Origin: Salminus brasiliensis
Taxonomy: Eukaryota > Chordata > Actinopteri > Characiformes > Bryconidae
NCBI RefSeq assembly: GCF_030463535.1
Contig: NC_132878.1
Span: 29,634,261-29,698,260 of the forward strand
Direction: 5' to 3'
Length of the DNA stretch: 64,000 nt
Translations under genes and position numbers: made by a program
Notes under the pieces: generated by a model
The model's input: the letters and a program-made list of their open reading frames with translations, nothing else
Told to the model about the DNA's origin: nothing
The model's database searches: none
Shown: positions 30,801-42,000 of the stretch, in pieces
Numbering within the stretch: position 1 is the stretch's first letter
Layout: each line of letters starts with the position of its first letter

Positions 30801-32467
30801 GCATATAAAAAAGTATGTGTATTGACTGTGATGTGGTGGTCTGACAGTCCAGATGTAGAGTAGAGAAAATAAATGCTTGTTTTGCTTTGGACCACAGGCC
30901 AAGAGATACCACACAGCACTGCATTCATCATTTCTTAAAAAACTAAAGTCCAGATCTCATGACCTCACCTTTATTTACTGAAGGTAGAACAGCCTGCATG
31001 ACACTAAACTGTGTTTATTTAATATTGTCTTAAATAATGGCACAAAATTACCTTCCGAGTCCAGCTCCTACCTGAAGAACAGGTGTGTGCACTCACCTGG
31101 CTTTCAATAACACGCGTAAACACACACACACAAGAGTTGAAATGCAAAATACAGCAAAACCACAGCATGCCAAAGTGAATTCTCCCTAAATTAAGTTTTC
31201 TATGTCACCCTGGATACGAGTGTGTAAACAAACGTCTTAAATGCTGGCATGGATTCAGATCTATACTCGTACTGGCAAGTACAACTCATTGGTTTAGATG
31301 TAAATTGCTATAGTCTTGCACTGGATTTGAACTATTACTGACTATTGTCCTGGAGTTAGATTAAAGGTGTATAGCACTTTATTAAACACTTATAATTGTA
31401 ATGATTTTCATAGTATAGTGTATAGGTTGGTACCGTCTAGTACTATTACTAAGTATTGTTATGTACTAAGTACTTATTATACTAAGTACTGTCTCAGAAC
31501 ATTTGTATTTGTGCAGTCAAATTCTAGAATTAGATTTTGTTCAATAATAACAATACAGTGAAATATCGGCACCTCCTGCACCACCTCGTCCCCCAGAACG
31601 CTGCTGCAGTTAATAATGCTCTGGTGCTCTGGTGCTTTATTTCCTTTGTATGTATTGTAACAACGCAAAGAAAGGGGAGGTCATGGGTCTTCCAGCAGGA
31701 CAGTGAACCTGCTGTATACTTCAAAAAATAGCCCAGAAATAGTGTTAGAGTCGCTGGAGAGTTCTGAAGTGGCCAGCATTGAGTCTGTATCTTAACCTTT
31801 GTAGAGATCTCAAAACAGCAGTTTGGAGAAGGTATCCTAGACCTGGAGCAGTTGGTGAAAGAGTAGTAGTCCTAAAATAATCCATGGTTACAGGAAGCAG
31901 ATGATTTCAGTTATTTTTTTCACCCTCCAGAAACTGGAGGGTGCCAATAATTCTGTCTAGTTCATTTTTGGAGTTCTGTGTGATAAAGTATGAGATTTGG
32001 ATTGCTGCGTTTTTGTGCTGTTTCAATCCAAACAAGGGAAATAAACATTTAGCCATGACTTTATGTACTCTAGATTTAAGATAATATTGCCCTTATATTC
32101 ACATTCTTACTGTGTGGTAGTACTAATGATAAACTAGTACTAGTTTCAGTTGAGTAAAGTCTGAGACCTGTCCTAGATTTAGATTACTACAGTCCACTAA
32201 TAATGACTTTGTACAAGAGTTAGAATAGTGCTGTGTAATACTAGCACTATATTTTGACTAGTACCAATTCAGATCTGTTGTAGATCTACATAAGTACTAG
32301 ATTTAGGTTAGTACTGCCTCAGGTCTGTCTAGTACTAAGTAGTTCTTTTGTTCTTTTGTAGTACTAGATTTATTAGTTATTAAATCACCATTATTTGTCT
32401 GTTGAGGAGTGTGTTCTGCTGTGGCAATGTCCTGTTTGGGTTGTTGTCAGGTTTAGGAGTGTGTGTT

Positions 32468-32510
<43 letters not shown>

Positions 32511-32661
32511 TGATCAGTGTATTGTGTGTTACAGGTGTGTTCACGTGCCGTTTGGGCTGGTGGTGGGGATGAGCTCACGGCTGGGTGAGGTGGTGCTGTT
32601 GGAGGATGTGCTTAATGAAGCTCGATACAGGATGCTGCAGAACATGCAGGAAGCCAAGAGT

Positions 32662-32716
<55 letters not shown>

Positions 32717-34149
32717 GACACTGCTCAAGAGAAACACATTACTTAAACAGAGTATGTCACAGTCTAATGAAAGTTTGTCTACCCCTGGTTAAATGTCATG
32801 TGGTGTTGATTTTGTAAGTGTAAATAAGTTTGATTGTTTACACTTAAATGGGGGTGGGCAACAGGGGCCGGAGTCCAGCACAGTTTGCTGATTTTCCTGC
32901 TTTAACAGACCTACTAAACCTAACAATTAACAGGAGAATTGGATCAGGTGTGCTTGACACAGGAAAAGCAAAAAAACAGTTAGAGAATCCGGTCCTTTAG
33001 GGCTGGAATTGCCCACCCCTGCTCTACATTAGTCCACTTCTGCACATTCTAAAGAATTATTACCGTTTGGTAGCTTAATTTAGCTCTGCAAAATAAATTA
33101 ATAAACAGAAACTGTGTCTAAAATGTGCAGGAAAATGCCATATTTATGTTTGCTTTCTGTAGAGGATTTGTTCAGTTATTTACACTCGGCACTTAACACC
33201 CAAACCTTTGTGTATGACTGTATTCAACTGTCACCAGTGTAAATTACACTGTGCATTTCTTCCATATTTATACTATGGTGTTTTATCTTTTATCTTTCCT
33301 GTGAAAAACACATCACCTAGCTCACTGTTATTTTTGCGTTTCTCTCTCCTTTCTCCTTCTCTTCAGCCTCTAAAGAACTGAGTGATCCAGAGGTCGTAGC
33401 AGAGCAAATAGGAGTCAGTGCATTGATCATTCAGGTACGTCCAGTTTACTATATCTCGCTCTCCAGTCGTGTGTTAATATGTCCACATGTCCACATGACC
33501 ATCCCACCATGCCTTCTCTTTGCCGTGCAATCATCACATTCTGATCATAGAGGTACATCCAGTGTGCTATACCTTTCTATTTGATCATATAAGTACATCA
33601 ACGTTACCACATCTTGGTCCCTGATTGTAGAGATGAATATACTTTACTTCCTCACACTCTGACCGAAGGTGCGAAATACAGGGGATCCCTGTGTTCAGGA
33701 CCTCCTAATTAAAAATATATACATATTTAATAGGGACTCTTGTCAATGTGGAAAGGTTTTAATCCTGATAAATCATCATAATGTGTTGAGCATGGGGACC
33801 TCCAGGTTTTTTTGCGTACACTGCAAGCTGTAGTCAATTTAATTAAACCTTCCTGTTTGATCATATAGGTACAAACAGTTACTTTACTACAACCATAATC
33901 TAATTTTCAGTCATATTGGTACTATTATGTTTGTCTTTGCCTGCAATGCCTGTATGAGCATATGTAGACACACCCAGGCACACAGTACTGTCTCAGACAG
34001 ACTCGTATATGGTCATTTGTACAAACAGAATACAGGCCTGTGTGAAGAAGCCCTGAGGAGACGCCTGTTTGAATAAGAGGTTCACTGTTGACTTATGTTC
34101 GGATTCTTCAAGCCAGCCTCGTGTTCAATGCTGCTTGTTCTCGTCCATC

Positions 34150-34180
<31 letters not shown>

Positions 34181-34764
34181 TTCAGGATTTTAAGGGGCCG
34201 CTGATTTCAGATTATAAGTTTGACTGGCAGAAAGTCCTGCAGGCTCAGGGAGACACTGGAGTGTTTCTGCAGTACACACATGCTCGCCTGTGCAGGTCAG
34301 AGTTACTAAATTTATTGTCTTAACAGATAAAACAGACACGTACACATACACACTGCTGCAGCACAGGCCCCTCTACCTTGTGCGGTGATAGTCATGCCTT
34401 AGTTTAAAATGAATATTTGTAAATGTGTTTATTAATGGTCAATAATTAGGTCATAAACGCTTTCAAAATGTTATTTAGCAGTTATAACACTAGTAATGTA
34501 TTATAACTGCTTACTAATAATAAAAAAGAGCAGTAGTGACCTGTTGCTTTCCAAGTAGTGATCCACCATGGCCCTTTTTTTGGTGTTTATAAGTGTTAGC
34601 TCACTACAAATGGACACAGATCATCTGAGAAGACGCAGTAAGATCAGAGCTTTAACAGAATGGATGGATATGGGCTCACTATTTGGCAGGAGACAGTACG
34701 CTGTTCTGTTAGTTTGTGTTATGACTGCTAACTGCTTATTAATGATTTGTAATGTGTTTATGGC

Positions 34765-34795
<31 letters not shown>

Positions 34796-36062
34796 ATTTG
34801 CTCCAGCTTGCTGAGGATGCAAGGAAGTGGAAGTCGCGCACACTTTAATCCAGCTCATCTTCAGGACAACAGGAGCATCTCTATCCTGCAGCACCTTCTG
34901 AGGTGCTCGTGATCTCTGTATCTGGGGCAGGAGCTTTGTCCCCTTCCTTTACTGTTTTACATCCATAGACAGTTGTTTACTATAAGATGTGTAAATTAAT
35001 TAAGTTATACACATGTATGTATATATGCATATTAAATAACATCAGTTGTATTGATCTGCTTGTCTGTCTGTCTGTCTGTCTGTCTTAGGTATGATGAGGT
35101 TCTCCTTCAGTCTGCGTTGGAACTGCAGCCACGGCACCTGGTCAACTTCCTCACCACTCTGAGGTACAAACCCATCACATGTTAGCAACCCCCTCATAAG
35201 CCACATGCTGTGATAAGTTCTGCTTTCAGAACATTGCACAGCTGCCCCGCTGGCATTGTTTACTCCTGTATAAACACAGCTTTGTGTGTTTATTTATTTA
35301 TTTATTTTTACTCTCCACTGGTCAGTAAAAAAAGTCATACAAAGTCATCTGTATCCTAATTCCAAATCTGAAGCTCAGCTTTACCAAAGCCTTTCTGTTC
35401 CTTAAGCCACCTGGCGTCGTCTGCTCACAGAGAACTGCAGGTGAAGGGAAGCTCTGCTGAAGTGGCTCAGGTAACGACACATACACCATCATTACACTGC
35501 CATAAATCTACCATCACTCTTAACATTACTTACACTACCATTCAAATGCCATTACAGAACTGTTACTCTACCATTATACTAACATTACCATTACACTACC
35601 ATTATGTTGCGGTTACACTAATGTTACACTGTCATCACTTGAAAAATACTTAGACTGTGTTATACTACCATTACATCCTTATGTAATTGGTACAGTACCA
35701 TTATTTGCCCCTTGCTGTGTTTCACTATAATACACTACCATTATTGTTATATGAGCTTCATTCACACTGGATATTAATGTTATTAAAGCTTTGTTCTGGA
35801 TATTAATGCTATTAGAGCTTCATTCTGGATATTAATGTTATTAACGAACTTCATTTTGGATATTAATGTTATTAACGAACTTCATTTTGGATATTAATGT
35901 TAATAGAGCTTCATTCTGGATATTAATGTTATTATTTCTCTCTTTTCTTATGCCTGATCACCCAATTGCTGACAGGCCAGACTCCGCCTCTTCTCCTGCA
36001 CATGCTCAGTCCTGGCCAATGGGATGAAGATTCTGGGCATCACACCAGTAGAGAAAATGTGA
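22769..36062 (+). CDS. rars2: Mitochondrial arginyl-tRNA synthetase
   Basis: Class I aminoacyl-tRNA synthetase charging mitochondrial tRNA-Arg. Twenty coding exons: 22769-22804, 23420-23493, 23856-23958, 24250-24333, 24968-25065, 25198-25253, 26132-26215, 27047-27123, 27241-27399, 27574-27680, 28222-28317, 28488-28548, 29479-29555, 32535-32659, 33367-33434, 34186-34295, 34807-34902, 35089-35163, 35407-35470, 35976-36062. Sum 1737 nt, 578 residues, the same length as human RARS2. The N-terminus [12 protein letters not shown] is basic, fitting a mitochondrial presequence. The class I HIGH-type signature is HAGH within [28 protein letters not shown] and [12 protein letters not shown] are conserved active-site stretches. 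The canonical KMSKS loop is replaced by MSSRLGE, as is normal in this family. A DALR-type anticodon-binding C-terminus (QYTHARL through [14 protein letters not shown]) follows. Several acceptors and donors sit directly beside microsatellites. Confidence 0.98.
25311..25445. repeat. Interspersed repeat (GAATTCCACTGA family) in rars2 intron
   Basis: GGCGAATTCCACTGA and CATTCAGAGTGGGGGTTTGGTG match the copy at 7615-7800. Confidence 0.45.
26285..26745. repeat. 29-bp minisatellite in rars2 intron 7, about 15 copies
   Basis: The unit TCCAGAATGAAGCTCTAATAACATTAATA starts at 26314, 26343, 26372, 26401 and 26430, an exact 29-bp period at first; later units vary by substitutions and small indels. The reverse complement of the same unit forms another array in intron 19 (35766-35934). 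Confidence 0.95.
27206..27228 (+). repeat. TG microsatellite at rars2 exon 9 acceptor
   Basis: A (GT)n tract ends 12 nt before the TTTTACAG acceptor of the exon starting at 27241. Confidence 0.85.
27687..27708 (+). repeat. CA microsatellite just downstream of rars2 exon 10 donor
   Basis: The donor GTATGTA (exon ends at 27680) runs directly into (CA)n. Confidence 0.85.
27848..28165. repeat. TA microsatellite followed by MITE in rars2 intron 10
   Basis: TA tract 27848-27886, then a MITE from about 27890 (CGTCCCAAACGTATTGG) to GTCCACAAACATTTGGACAC at about 28122-28142. A rearranged copy of its internal part lies in opposite orientation at 61760-61950 (shared ATTGGCACCATGCCTAATGCC and its complement). 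Confidence 0.7.
28580..29131 (-). mobile_element. Tc1-like transposase remnant in rars2 intron 12
   Basis: The minus strand encodes [17 protein letters not shown] (Tc1 core: KHGGGSxMLWGCF) at about 28745-28690, with downstream transposase-like text to 28580. The other end has CCTAAACCTTTGCATGAAACTGTGA (29108-29131), matching termini at 9.13 and 33.2 kb. Frames are broken; inactive. Confidence 0.75.
31200..31530. repeat. AGTACT-rich degenerate repeat, left part
   Basis: Recurring motifs TAGTACTA, AAGTACT and TTAGATT occur here and again at 32100-32375; the two parts are separated by a Tc1 fragment. Confidence 0.45.
31555..32060 (+). mobile_element. Tc1-like transposon fragment (3' half) in rars2 intron 13
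   Basis: Plus-strand fragments read QQDSEPAV, then VASIESVS-like and [12 protein letters not shown], which correspond to the QQDNxPxHT and LWRDLK regions of Tc1 transposase. The tail GGGTGCCAATAATTCTGTCTAG...TTTTGGAGTTCTGTGTGATA is the usual 3' end of this Tc1 family. Frames are broken. Confidence 0.75.
32100..32375. repeat. AGTACT-rich degenerate repeat, right part
   Basis: Motif density as in 31200-31530 (ACTAGTACTAG, TAGTACTAAG). Confidence 0.45.
32459..32512 (+). repeat. TG microsatellite upstream of rars2 exon 14
   Basis: (GTGT)n with TTTG interruptions, ending about 23 nt before the acceptor at 32534. Confidence 0.9.
32664..32705 (+). repeat. CA microsatellite at rars2 exon 14 donor
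   Basis: (CA)n starts 5 nt after the exon end (32659), inside the GTAAACAC donor context. Confidence 0.95.
32849..33021. repeat. Short hAT-like MITE with terminal inverted repeats
   Basis: Left end GGGGGTGGGCAAC, right end GAATTGCCCACCCCTG; the ends are near-perfect inverted repeats. About 172 bp, non-coding. I could not establish a convincing target-site duplication. Confidence 0.7.
33125..33228. repeat. Tc1-family terminus, inverted relative to 9.13 kb
   Basis: CTTTCTGTAGAGGATTTG...CACCCAAACCTTTGTGTATGACTG is the reverse-oriented counterpart of the fragment at 9125-9345. Confidence 0.55.
34151..34182 (+). repeat. TG microsatellite at rars2 exon 16 acceptor
   Basis: (GT)n runs to the TTTCAG acceptor; the exon starts at 34186. 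Confidence 0.9.
35766..35934. repeat. 29-31 bp minisatellite in rars2 intron 19, inverted relative to intron 7 array
   Basis: The unit TTCATTCTGGATATTAATGTTATTAGAGC, about 6 copies, is the reverse complement of the intron 7 unit (TCCAGAATGAAGCTCTAATAACATTAATA), allowing for phase. Confidence 0.9.
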
Positions 36063-36200
36063 ATGTATATTTCATTGATTGATATCACTTGTAATGTCAC
36101 TTGTTTTATAATATTCACAAAGGATACAATTATAACATTAAATGATGCTGAAAATAACAAATCTGTGTTTTTTAAGAAAATAAAATGCCTAATTTGAAGC
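36063..36200 (+). other. rars2: rars2 3' UTR
   Basis: Short UTR after TGA (36060-36062) with AATAAA at 36179-36184 as probable polyadenylation signal. Confidence 0.6.
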
Positions 36201-39004
36201 AAGTTTGGCCAGTTTTCCTATCCTTTTGGTTTGGTTTATGTTCTGGCTTATTTAGCTTGTTATTTAATTAATTTCCCAGCTGTAAATATACTGACATGTA
36301 TGATGCTGGTTGAAGTGACATTAGTCAATGAGTATTATTTGTTTTGTATTAGGCCAACGTAGCATATGCTCATACGTGTCTCTGAAGAATTTATTTGGAT
36401 GTTCTCCAGGTCAGTTGTTTATAGGACTGTAAGAATAGTCTTGTTCTAAACATAAAAGTATGAAGGCCTCAGATTATTTATAAGGATTGTTTATGTATGT
36501 AAATAACCCACACTGTAACCATATTGTATTTCCTGAAAAAAAGTCAGGGATCTTGGATCTTGTAAAATACTGTTTGTATTTATGGCTTAATGTTTTCACA
36601 TGTAGACAACACTTACAAAAACAAACAAAAACAGATTCGTCTGCAAAAAAGGGATGAAGCCAAATTCATAGTTTATCTATAATGAAGTTTTGAAATCCTA
36701 AACATGAACAATAAGGCTTTGTATACAGGCCAATCCATCCAGCGTCACATATGCTGCTGATCATTTTCCTAATCCAAATTGAATTAAAGAGCAAAGGAAT
36801 CTGCACACGGTGCACAAAACCAAAACATGCCAAATAGATGGGATACAAAAGTGTCAGAGTGTTGTCTGGATCAGTAAGAGCTTATCATTGTTCTAAAATC
36901 AGAGTAACGATACCCACACTCACCACTGATGTGCTTTATTCTACATAGCAGCGGTTCAGACTCAAACACAATAAACATCACTGAATGTTCAGCTTGCTTA
37001 GATCACCTTCATTACAGGCCAAACAAGAATCACTCCATTCTCCAAACAAGTGAAAAGTGGTCAATAACAAACACAGTTTACTTGATAAGTAATGGAGGTG
37101 ATCCCATAAAGCTCAACAATTCAATTGAGATTCTGTTTGTGACAGAAACTCTTTTCAGCCTGAATCAGAAAACACATGAATATGGAAGCAGGCATACACT
37201 ACTCATTTTACCATTTCTCTGATTGATGAGAAACAACAGTAAGTGTTTACTGATCCAACTTGCACGCTGAATGAGCTTGCGAGCAGGCTCACAAAAAACA
37301 TAGTGCATCCAACAAGAACAAGATGAACATGGTACCTAAAAGAAAGAGCAGATCTGTTTTGTGTGCAGCATTAACATGTGCAGGAACTCCTCTAGAGGCA
37401 GATTTACACAACCAGTCCATTGTCACTAGGGGGTTGTCACAGAGAGCGCACTGTGTTTTATAATTAAGGTGTTAAGAAGTATTATTGTTAACATAGTATT
37501 AAGCAAAAGTCAGATACCAAACATTGATTGCATCTGGGGGCAGAGATCAACCATGTTAGTTGATTTTACATGGAACCATGTGTGTGAGCGCTGTGCATTC
37601 CTTTGCTCTTTAAATATTTGAGGCTGAATTAACACACCCAGTAAGCACATTTAGGAGGCGCTCTTTATCGTTCTTTTGCATTCTAACATTAATGCACTGA
37701 TTCACCCAGTCATTTGATAGATTACAGTACACCATAACTTGATGGTGATCAGATCCAGAGGAAAACCCTTTGCCCAGGAGTCTGTTTACCTTCCAGGATT
37801 CAGTGGTTCATCAGAAAACTTAACACACCAGTCTCTTCATTGCAGACTGGAGACTGTCTGCTGCTGTACAGTAAAACATGCTTATCCGAGTGTGATGAAC
37901 ACCGGTTTGGCTTTCATTAATGAGTGCTGTGTTGCCAGTATTGGTTGCCACTAACAGCAACACTGAAGGAATACTCCAGCATTTTTCAGCCTGATATCTG
38001 CTGTACCTGTCCTCTACATCTGATTACTACATTACACTACATTCTGAAACAGCAGTGAATTTGCATTTGAAAGGGCTGAGTAACTTTACTTTACTTGCTG
38101 CACAAATCCAGCATAACAGGATGAAATTATTGATTATTAATTGATCCGGAATTGACCAGTTTAATGAAATATCATCATATGGTCCATCCCTATTGGCAAA
38201 GAGCAGAAACCTTGCTGATTTAAGATGCGTGAGCATCTGCCCGTCGAAATTTTAATGGAAGTGATTCGGCATGAGCAGGTTTTCTAATCTTTCCTAAGTG
38301 CAGTAAAATTACTGCAATGATGACATGTTTGATATCTGAGGTGCGCTTCTTTAGTTTACATGCTAGGGTAGTAATGTAAACAAATACTGAACTCTGCTTG
38401 AAATGATTAGAGTATGCTTCTGGTTACTCCACCACTCAGCTCTGTGAAAGTTCATTTTAGTGGTCATAGGAGGAAATCATGTTCTAAACCACATTCATTT
38501 GTCAAGCCAATAAAGATCTGGATGAGTTTTGAAAAGGGAAGTTAGACAAACGTTTTTGGCTGAGTGTTTTTAGAGATGAAGGAGACCGTCAGTCCAGTGT
38601 TTGTTACATTACAACAGAATCCTACCATCTCTAATTTCTAAAAAATTAGAAACCAAACGGACTGATTCTAGCGGTCCGAGATCAACTGTCGAGTTTGCCT
38701 CAAATTGTTCATTTAAGCTGAAAAATGTTGAAGTTTTCCTTTAATAATTGAAAACAGATTGTTTAAAAGCAGCTGAGAAAACAAAAACGAAAATGTGTTC
38801 TCCTTCTCCTTAGGAAAAGTCGTCGTTAGTGAAATGTCTCTTCATATTCTCCACATAGGGTCAGTACACGCAGGAGGACCAGAGCAGTGCTTTTTCTACA
38901 AATCCAGCTGTTTTATAAAAAAAAGAAAGAAAAAAAAAGAAAAAAAAGAAAAGAAATCTGGAATCTCTGTCCAAGAAATTGCACTGTCTCTGTTTAAGGA
39001 GTCC
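36201..39004. other. Convergent 3' intergenic region, including slc35a1 3' UTR
   Basis: No gene recognised between the rars2 polyadenylation signal and the slc35a1 stop. Much of it is probably slc35a1 3' UTR: TTTATT at 36935-36940 (AATAAA on the minus strand) is one candidate signal, implying a UTR of about 2 kb. An A-rich AAAAGAAA tract lies at 38920-38957. Confidence 0.4.
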
Positions 39005-42000
39005 TCACACTGAAATGAGCTTCTCTTTAGCCGTCTTGTTGCTGTCTGCTTTTGCCAGCACGGTGGTGTCCAGCTTAGGAAGTCCGTACAGATAGATGGA
39101 CACACACACCAGTAACGCTCCTGAGGCGAAGGTCAGAGCTGCAAAGGAGAAAAGGCAAACGTCAAAAAGGTAGGAATTTGATTATGACTGATTGTGAATT
39201 ATGTACCATGATGAGCCCAGCGGAGGCTTTCTGAAGAGACTGAGGAACATCAGACTACTCAGTTTCCATGTTCAAGTAAACCCCACCCTACTGTTTCACT
39301 CCTACCCAGTGTAGTAGGTACTATGTAGAAGTTTCTATTAAAGTGGACACTCAGTGCAAGTACATCAGTATGAAGAATAAAAGTGACATTAGGCATATTT
39401 AGACCACCTTTATGTGTGTGTTTGTAAGAGTGACCCTGCGGTAGATATAGGTGGACTCACTGATCTGCAGGCCAAAGAGCGTGACCGAAGCGATGGTGGA
39501 TAGAACGATGGCTGCAGCAGCGCTGAAACCCTTCATGATGTTATCAGTGTACTTCACCACCACCGATGTGTAGAGACCACCAACACTCGCCAAAACTGCA
39601 AAACACACACCCACCTCCATTTATTTTCTCTATTGTGTGAACCCTATAGCTGCTCTGTATACTGTGGGAGCAAATCTGGATGAATGGACTAATAGAAATT
39701 CTCTAAATTACTTGGAATAAATTATTATTTTACATCGACATCCACTCAAAGATAAGAGCATTTGTGCCTTCTCCTGTAAATTCTCCATTTTGGTGTTTTT
39801 CCACTGGACAGCGACGATATGCTCATTATTACTATAAGCGTTATCTGCTTTCAATGTACAATGGAACCCATGCAATGTAACAATAATTCAATTTATATCA
39901 TTATTTATTATCTATAATATATTTATCTATAATAACTGTACAGATGATCAGCTACAGACTTCCTATGACTTCTTTAAAGTGACATTAAAGGCCATTTAAT
40001 GTGGTTTACAAATCAATCTGTGTGTGTGTGTGTGTGTGAGTGTGTTTGTGCTCACAGATGACAAAGCAGACCCAGGGTGTGTATCCATAGAAGAACCCTT
40101 TCTCCATCACCTGCGGCCCATCAGTCATATAGACCCCTGCCAGCGTCACAATGATGCCTGACAGGTACATCTGAATATTCCTCACCCACAGAGACGTATC
40201 AGAGCTCTTTAGCACCTTCTCGAAGTACACACCTAGAACGGTCAAAACACACACACACAGACACAGAGACACACAGACACAGAGACACACAGACACAGAG
40301 ACACACAGACACACAGACACAGAGACACAGAGACACAGAGACACAGAGACACAGAGACACAGAGATACTTTTGACTGATGTATGGACAAGTTAAGCAAGT
40401 TACAGCTTTCCAGGCCATATGTTTGTCTATTATTTTGGGTTATCATTTCTTTTAAAGTTACTGTTAGTGTCCGGGCCATGAATAATGTCTTTATATTAAG
40501 AGATGGAAAATTCAGGTCCAGAAACATTTTGTTCCAACTGCCTAGGCAGCTCTGTTGGAACTTTCTGGACTTTTCTATCTCTATTTATATTGTAACTTTA
40601 GCCAACAGTAAAAGACATGTAAGGGTGAGTTTCTTAGAAAAAGTTATTATGGCTGATTAAAAAACTCTATCTGTTTCCAAACTGATAGACTTTGGTCTGC
40701 AGTATAAAAGACATGATTCAACCTGACAGAATAAAACACAGTTCACACCTGCAAACCCGGAACACAGCACAGCTACAGCAACAGCCACGAAACCAAGGAA
40801 TGGGTTCTGCTCCACCTGAGAAGAAATTTATATAGCACAGATTAATTCCAGGATGTTTCAGCTGCAGTAAACGGTTCCGCTCACACACATTGTGCTGTAA
40901 AATAGTGTAGAAACGACCTTTGTTCTTGTTTTAACTGAGCCTTCAATTCAATGACTTCAAGCCATCAGTGCATGTAAGCAGTGCTTCTTGGTACATTTTT
41001 TGTTTGGTAAAAGATGTTTTTTGTGACACAAAAAAAAGAATTCAAAACAGGCTGTTTTTGCAGTCAAGTTATCTATATGGACCGGGTTCTGATCCATTGG
41101 CAGTGTGTGTGCACTACATCACACTCTTATTTTAGGAAAAGGGAAGGAAATTCAGATTCACAGCATACAGGCTCTTCAAATAGCTGAGTGTTTCAGCAAA
41201 TTCTGACCTTCCACTGCATTTTCACCACATTCTGATAAACAGTTCTTATGTGTGAAGGGCAGAACCTTGTGTCTGAGTAGGACCTTGCATTGTAAAAATA
41301 TTTGTGTCGTTCCTTATCTCCTGTCTGTGGCCGTACAATTTGTGTGTTTGCTGAGGGTACATTTACAGACAAGCCTGAATCAACATGCCACCAAATTACA
41401 CTGTAAAACACAGCACATTTCCAACAGCCTAAACTAACTGCTGCTAACATTACCAACACCACTGTGAATTACTCAGTATTTACTATATTAAATATGGCAT
41501 GGGGAAATGCCACATGTGGTTTACGTTCAAAATGATTTTTACCTGGACTTTAGTGAGCTCTGCAGGCTTCCACTGGACGAGAGTAACCCCCGCACACAGC
41601 ATAAAGACAGAGAACCACTGCAGGCGGTTGAGTGAGCGGTTCAGCATCAGCACTGTACACAGCGCAGTACAGGGGATCTTCAGCTGGTATGTGACCTGAC
41701 AGTGGAAAAGGAGAACTTCAGCATTAAAGAGAGCTGAGATGTCATTAGACCATTTTACCGGGGGACAGCTACATTTTACAGCAGTAAAAAGTCTATTTTT
41801 CCCCCGGATTGCTGAGCAGAACTACAGGACACGACACCCAAATGAACTGTGGGGTTAAGTACTTGTACTTGTGATAGTAGTTTTAAAAACAATATCTGTA
41901 AAAGGACTAAACATAAATCTATCTGTTAATTTTTTCTAAGCATTTGTATCTCCATCTGCTTTCTAAGCTTGTTTTAACACACTTTATACATTTTTTTTTT

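Noticed and set aside
32395-32817. 140-codon plus-strand frame
   Set aside because: Contains rars2 exon 14 (32535-32659) flanked by translated TG and CA microsatellites.
40006-40527. 173-codon frame on the minus strand rich in Cys, Leu, Val and Ser
   Set aside because: Mostly produced by the GACACA tandem repeat plus read-through of slc35a1 exon 6 into its flanks; only the exon 6 part is coding.
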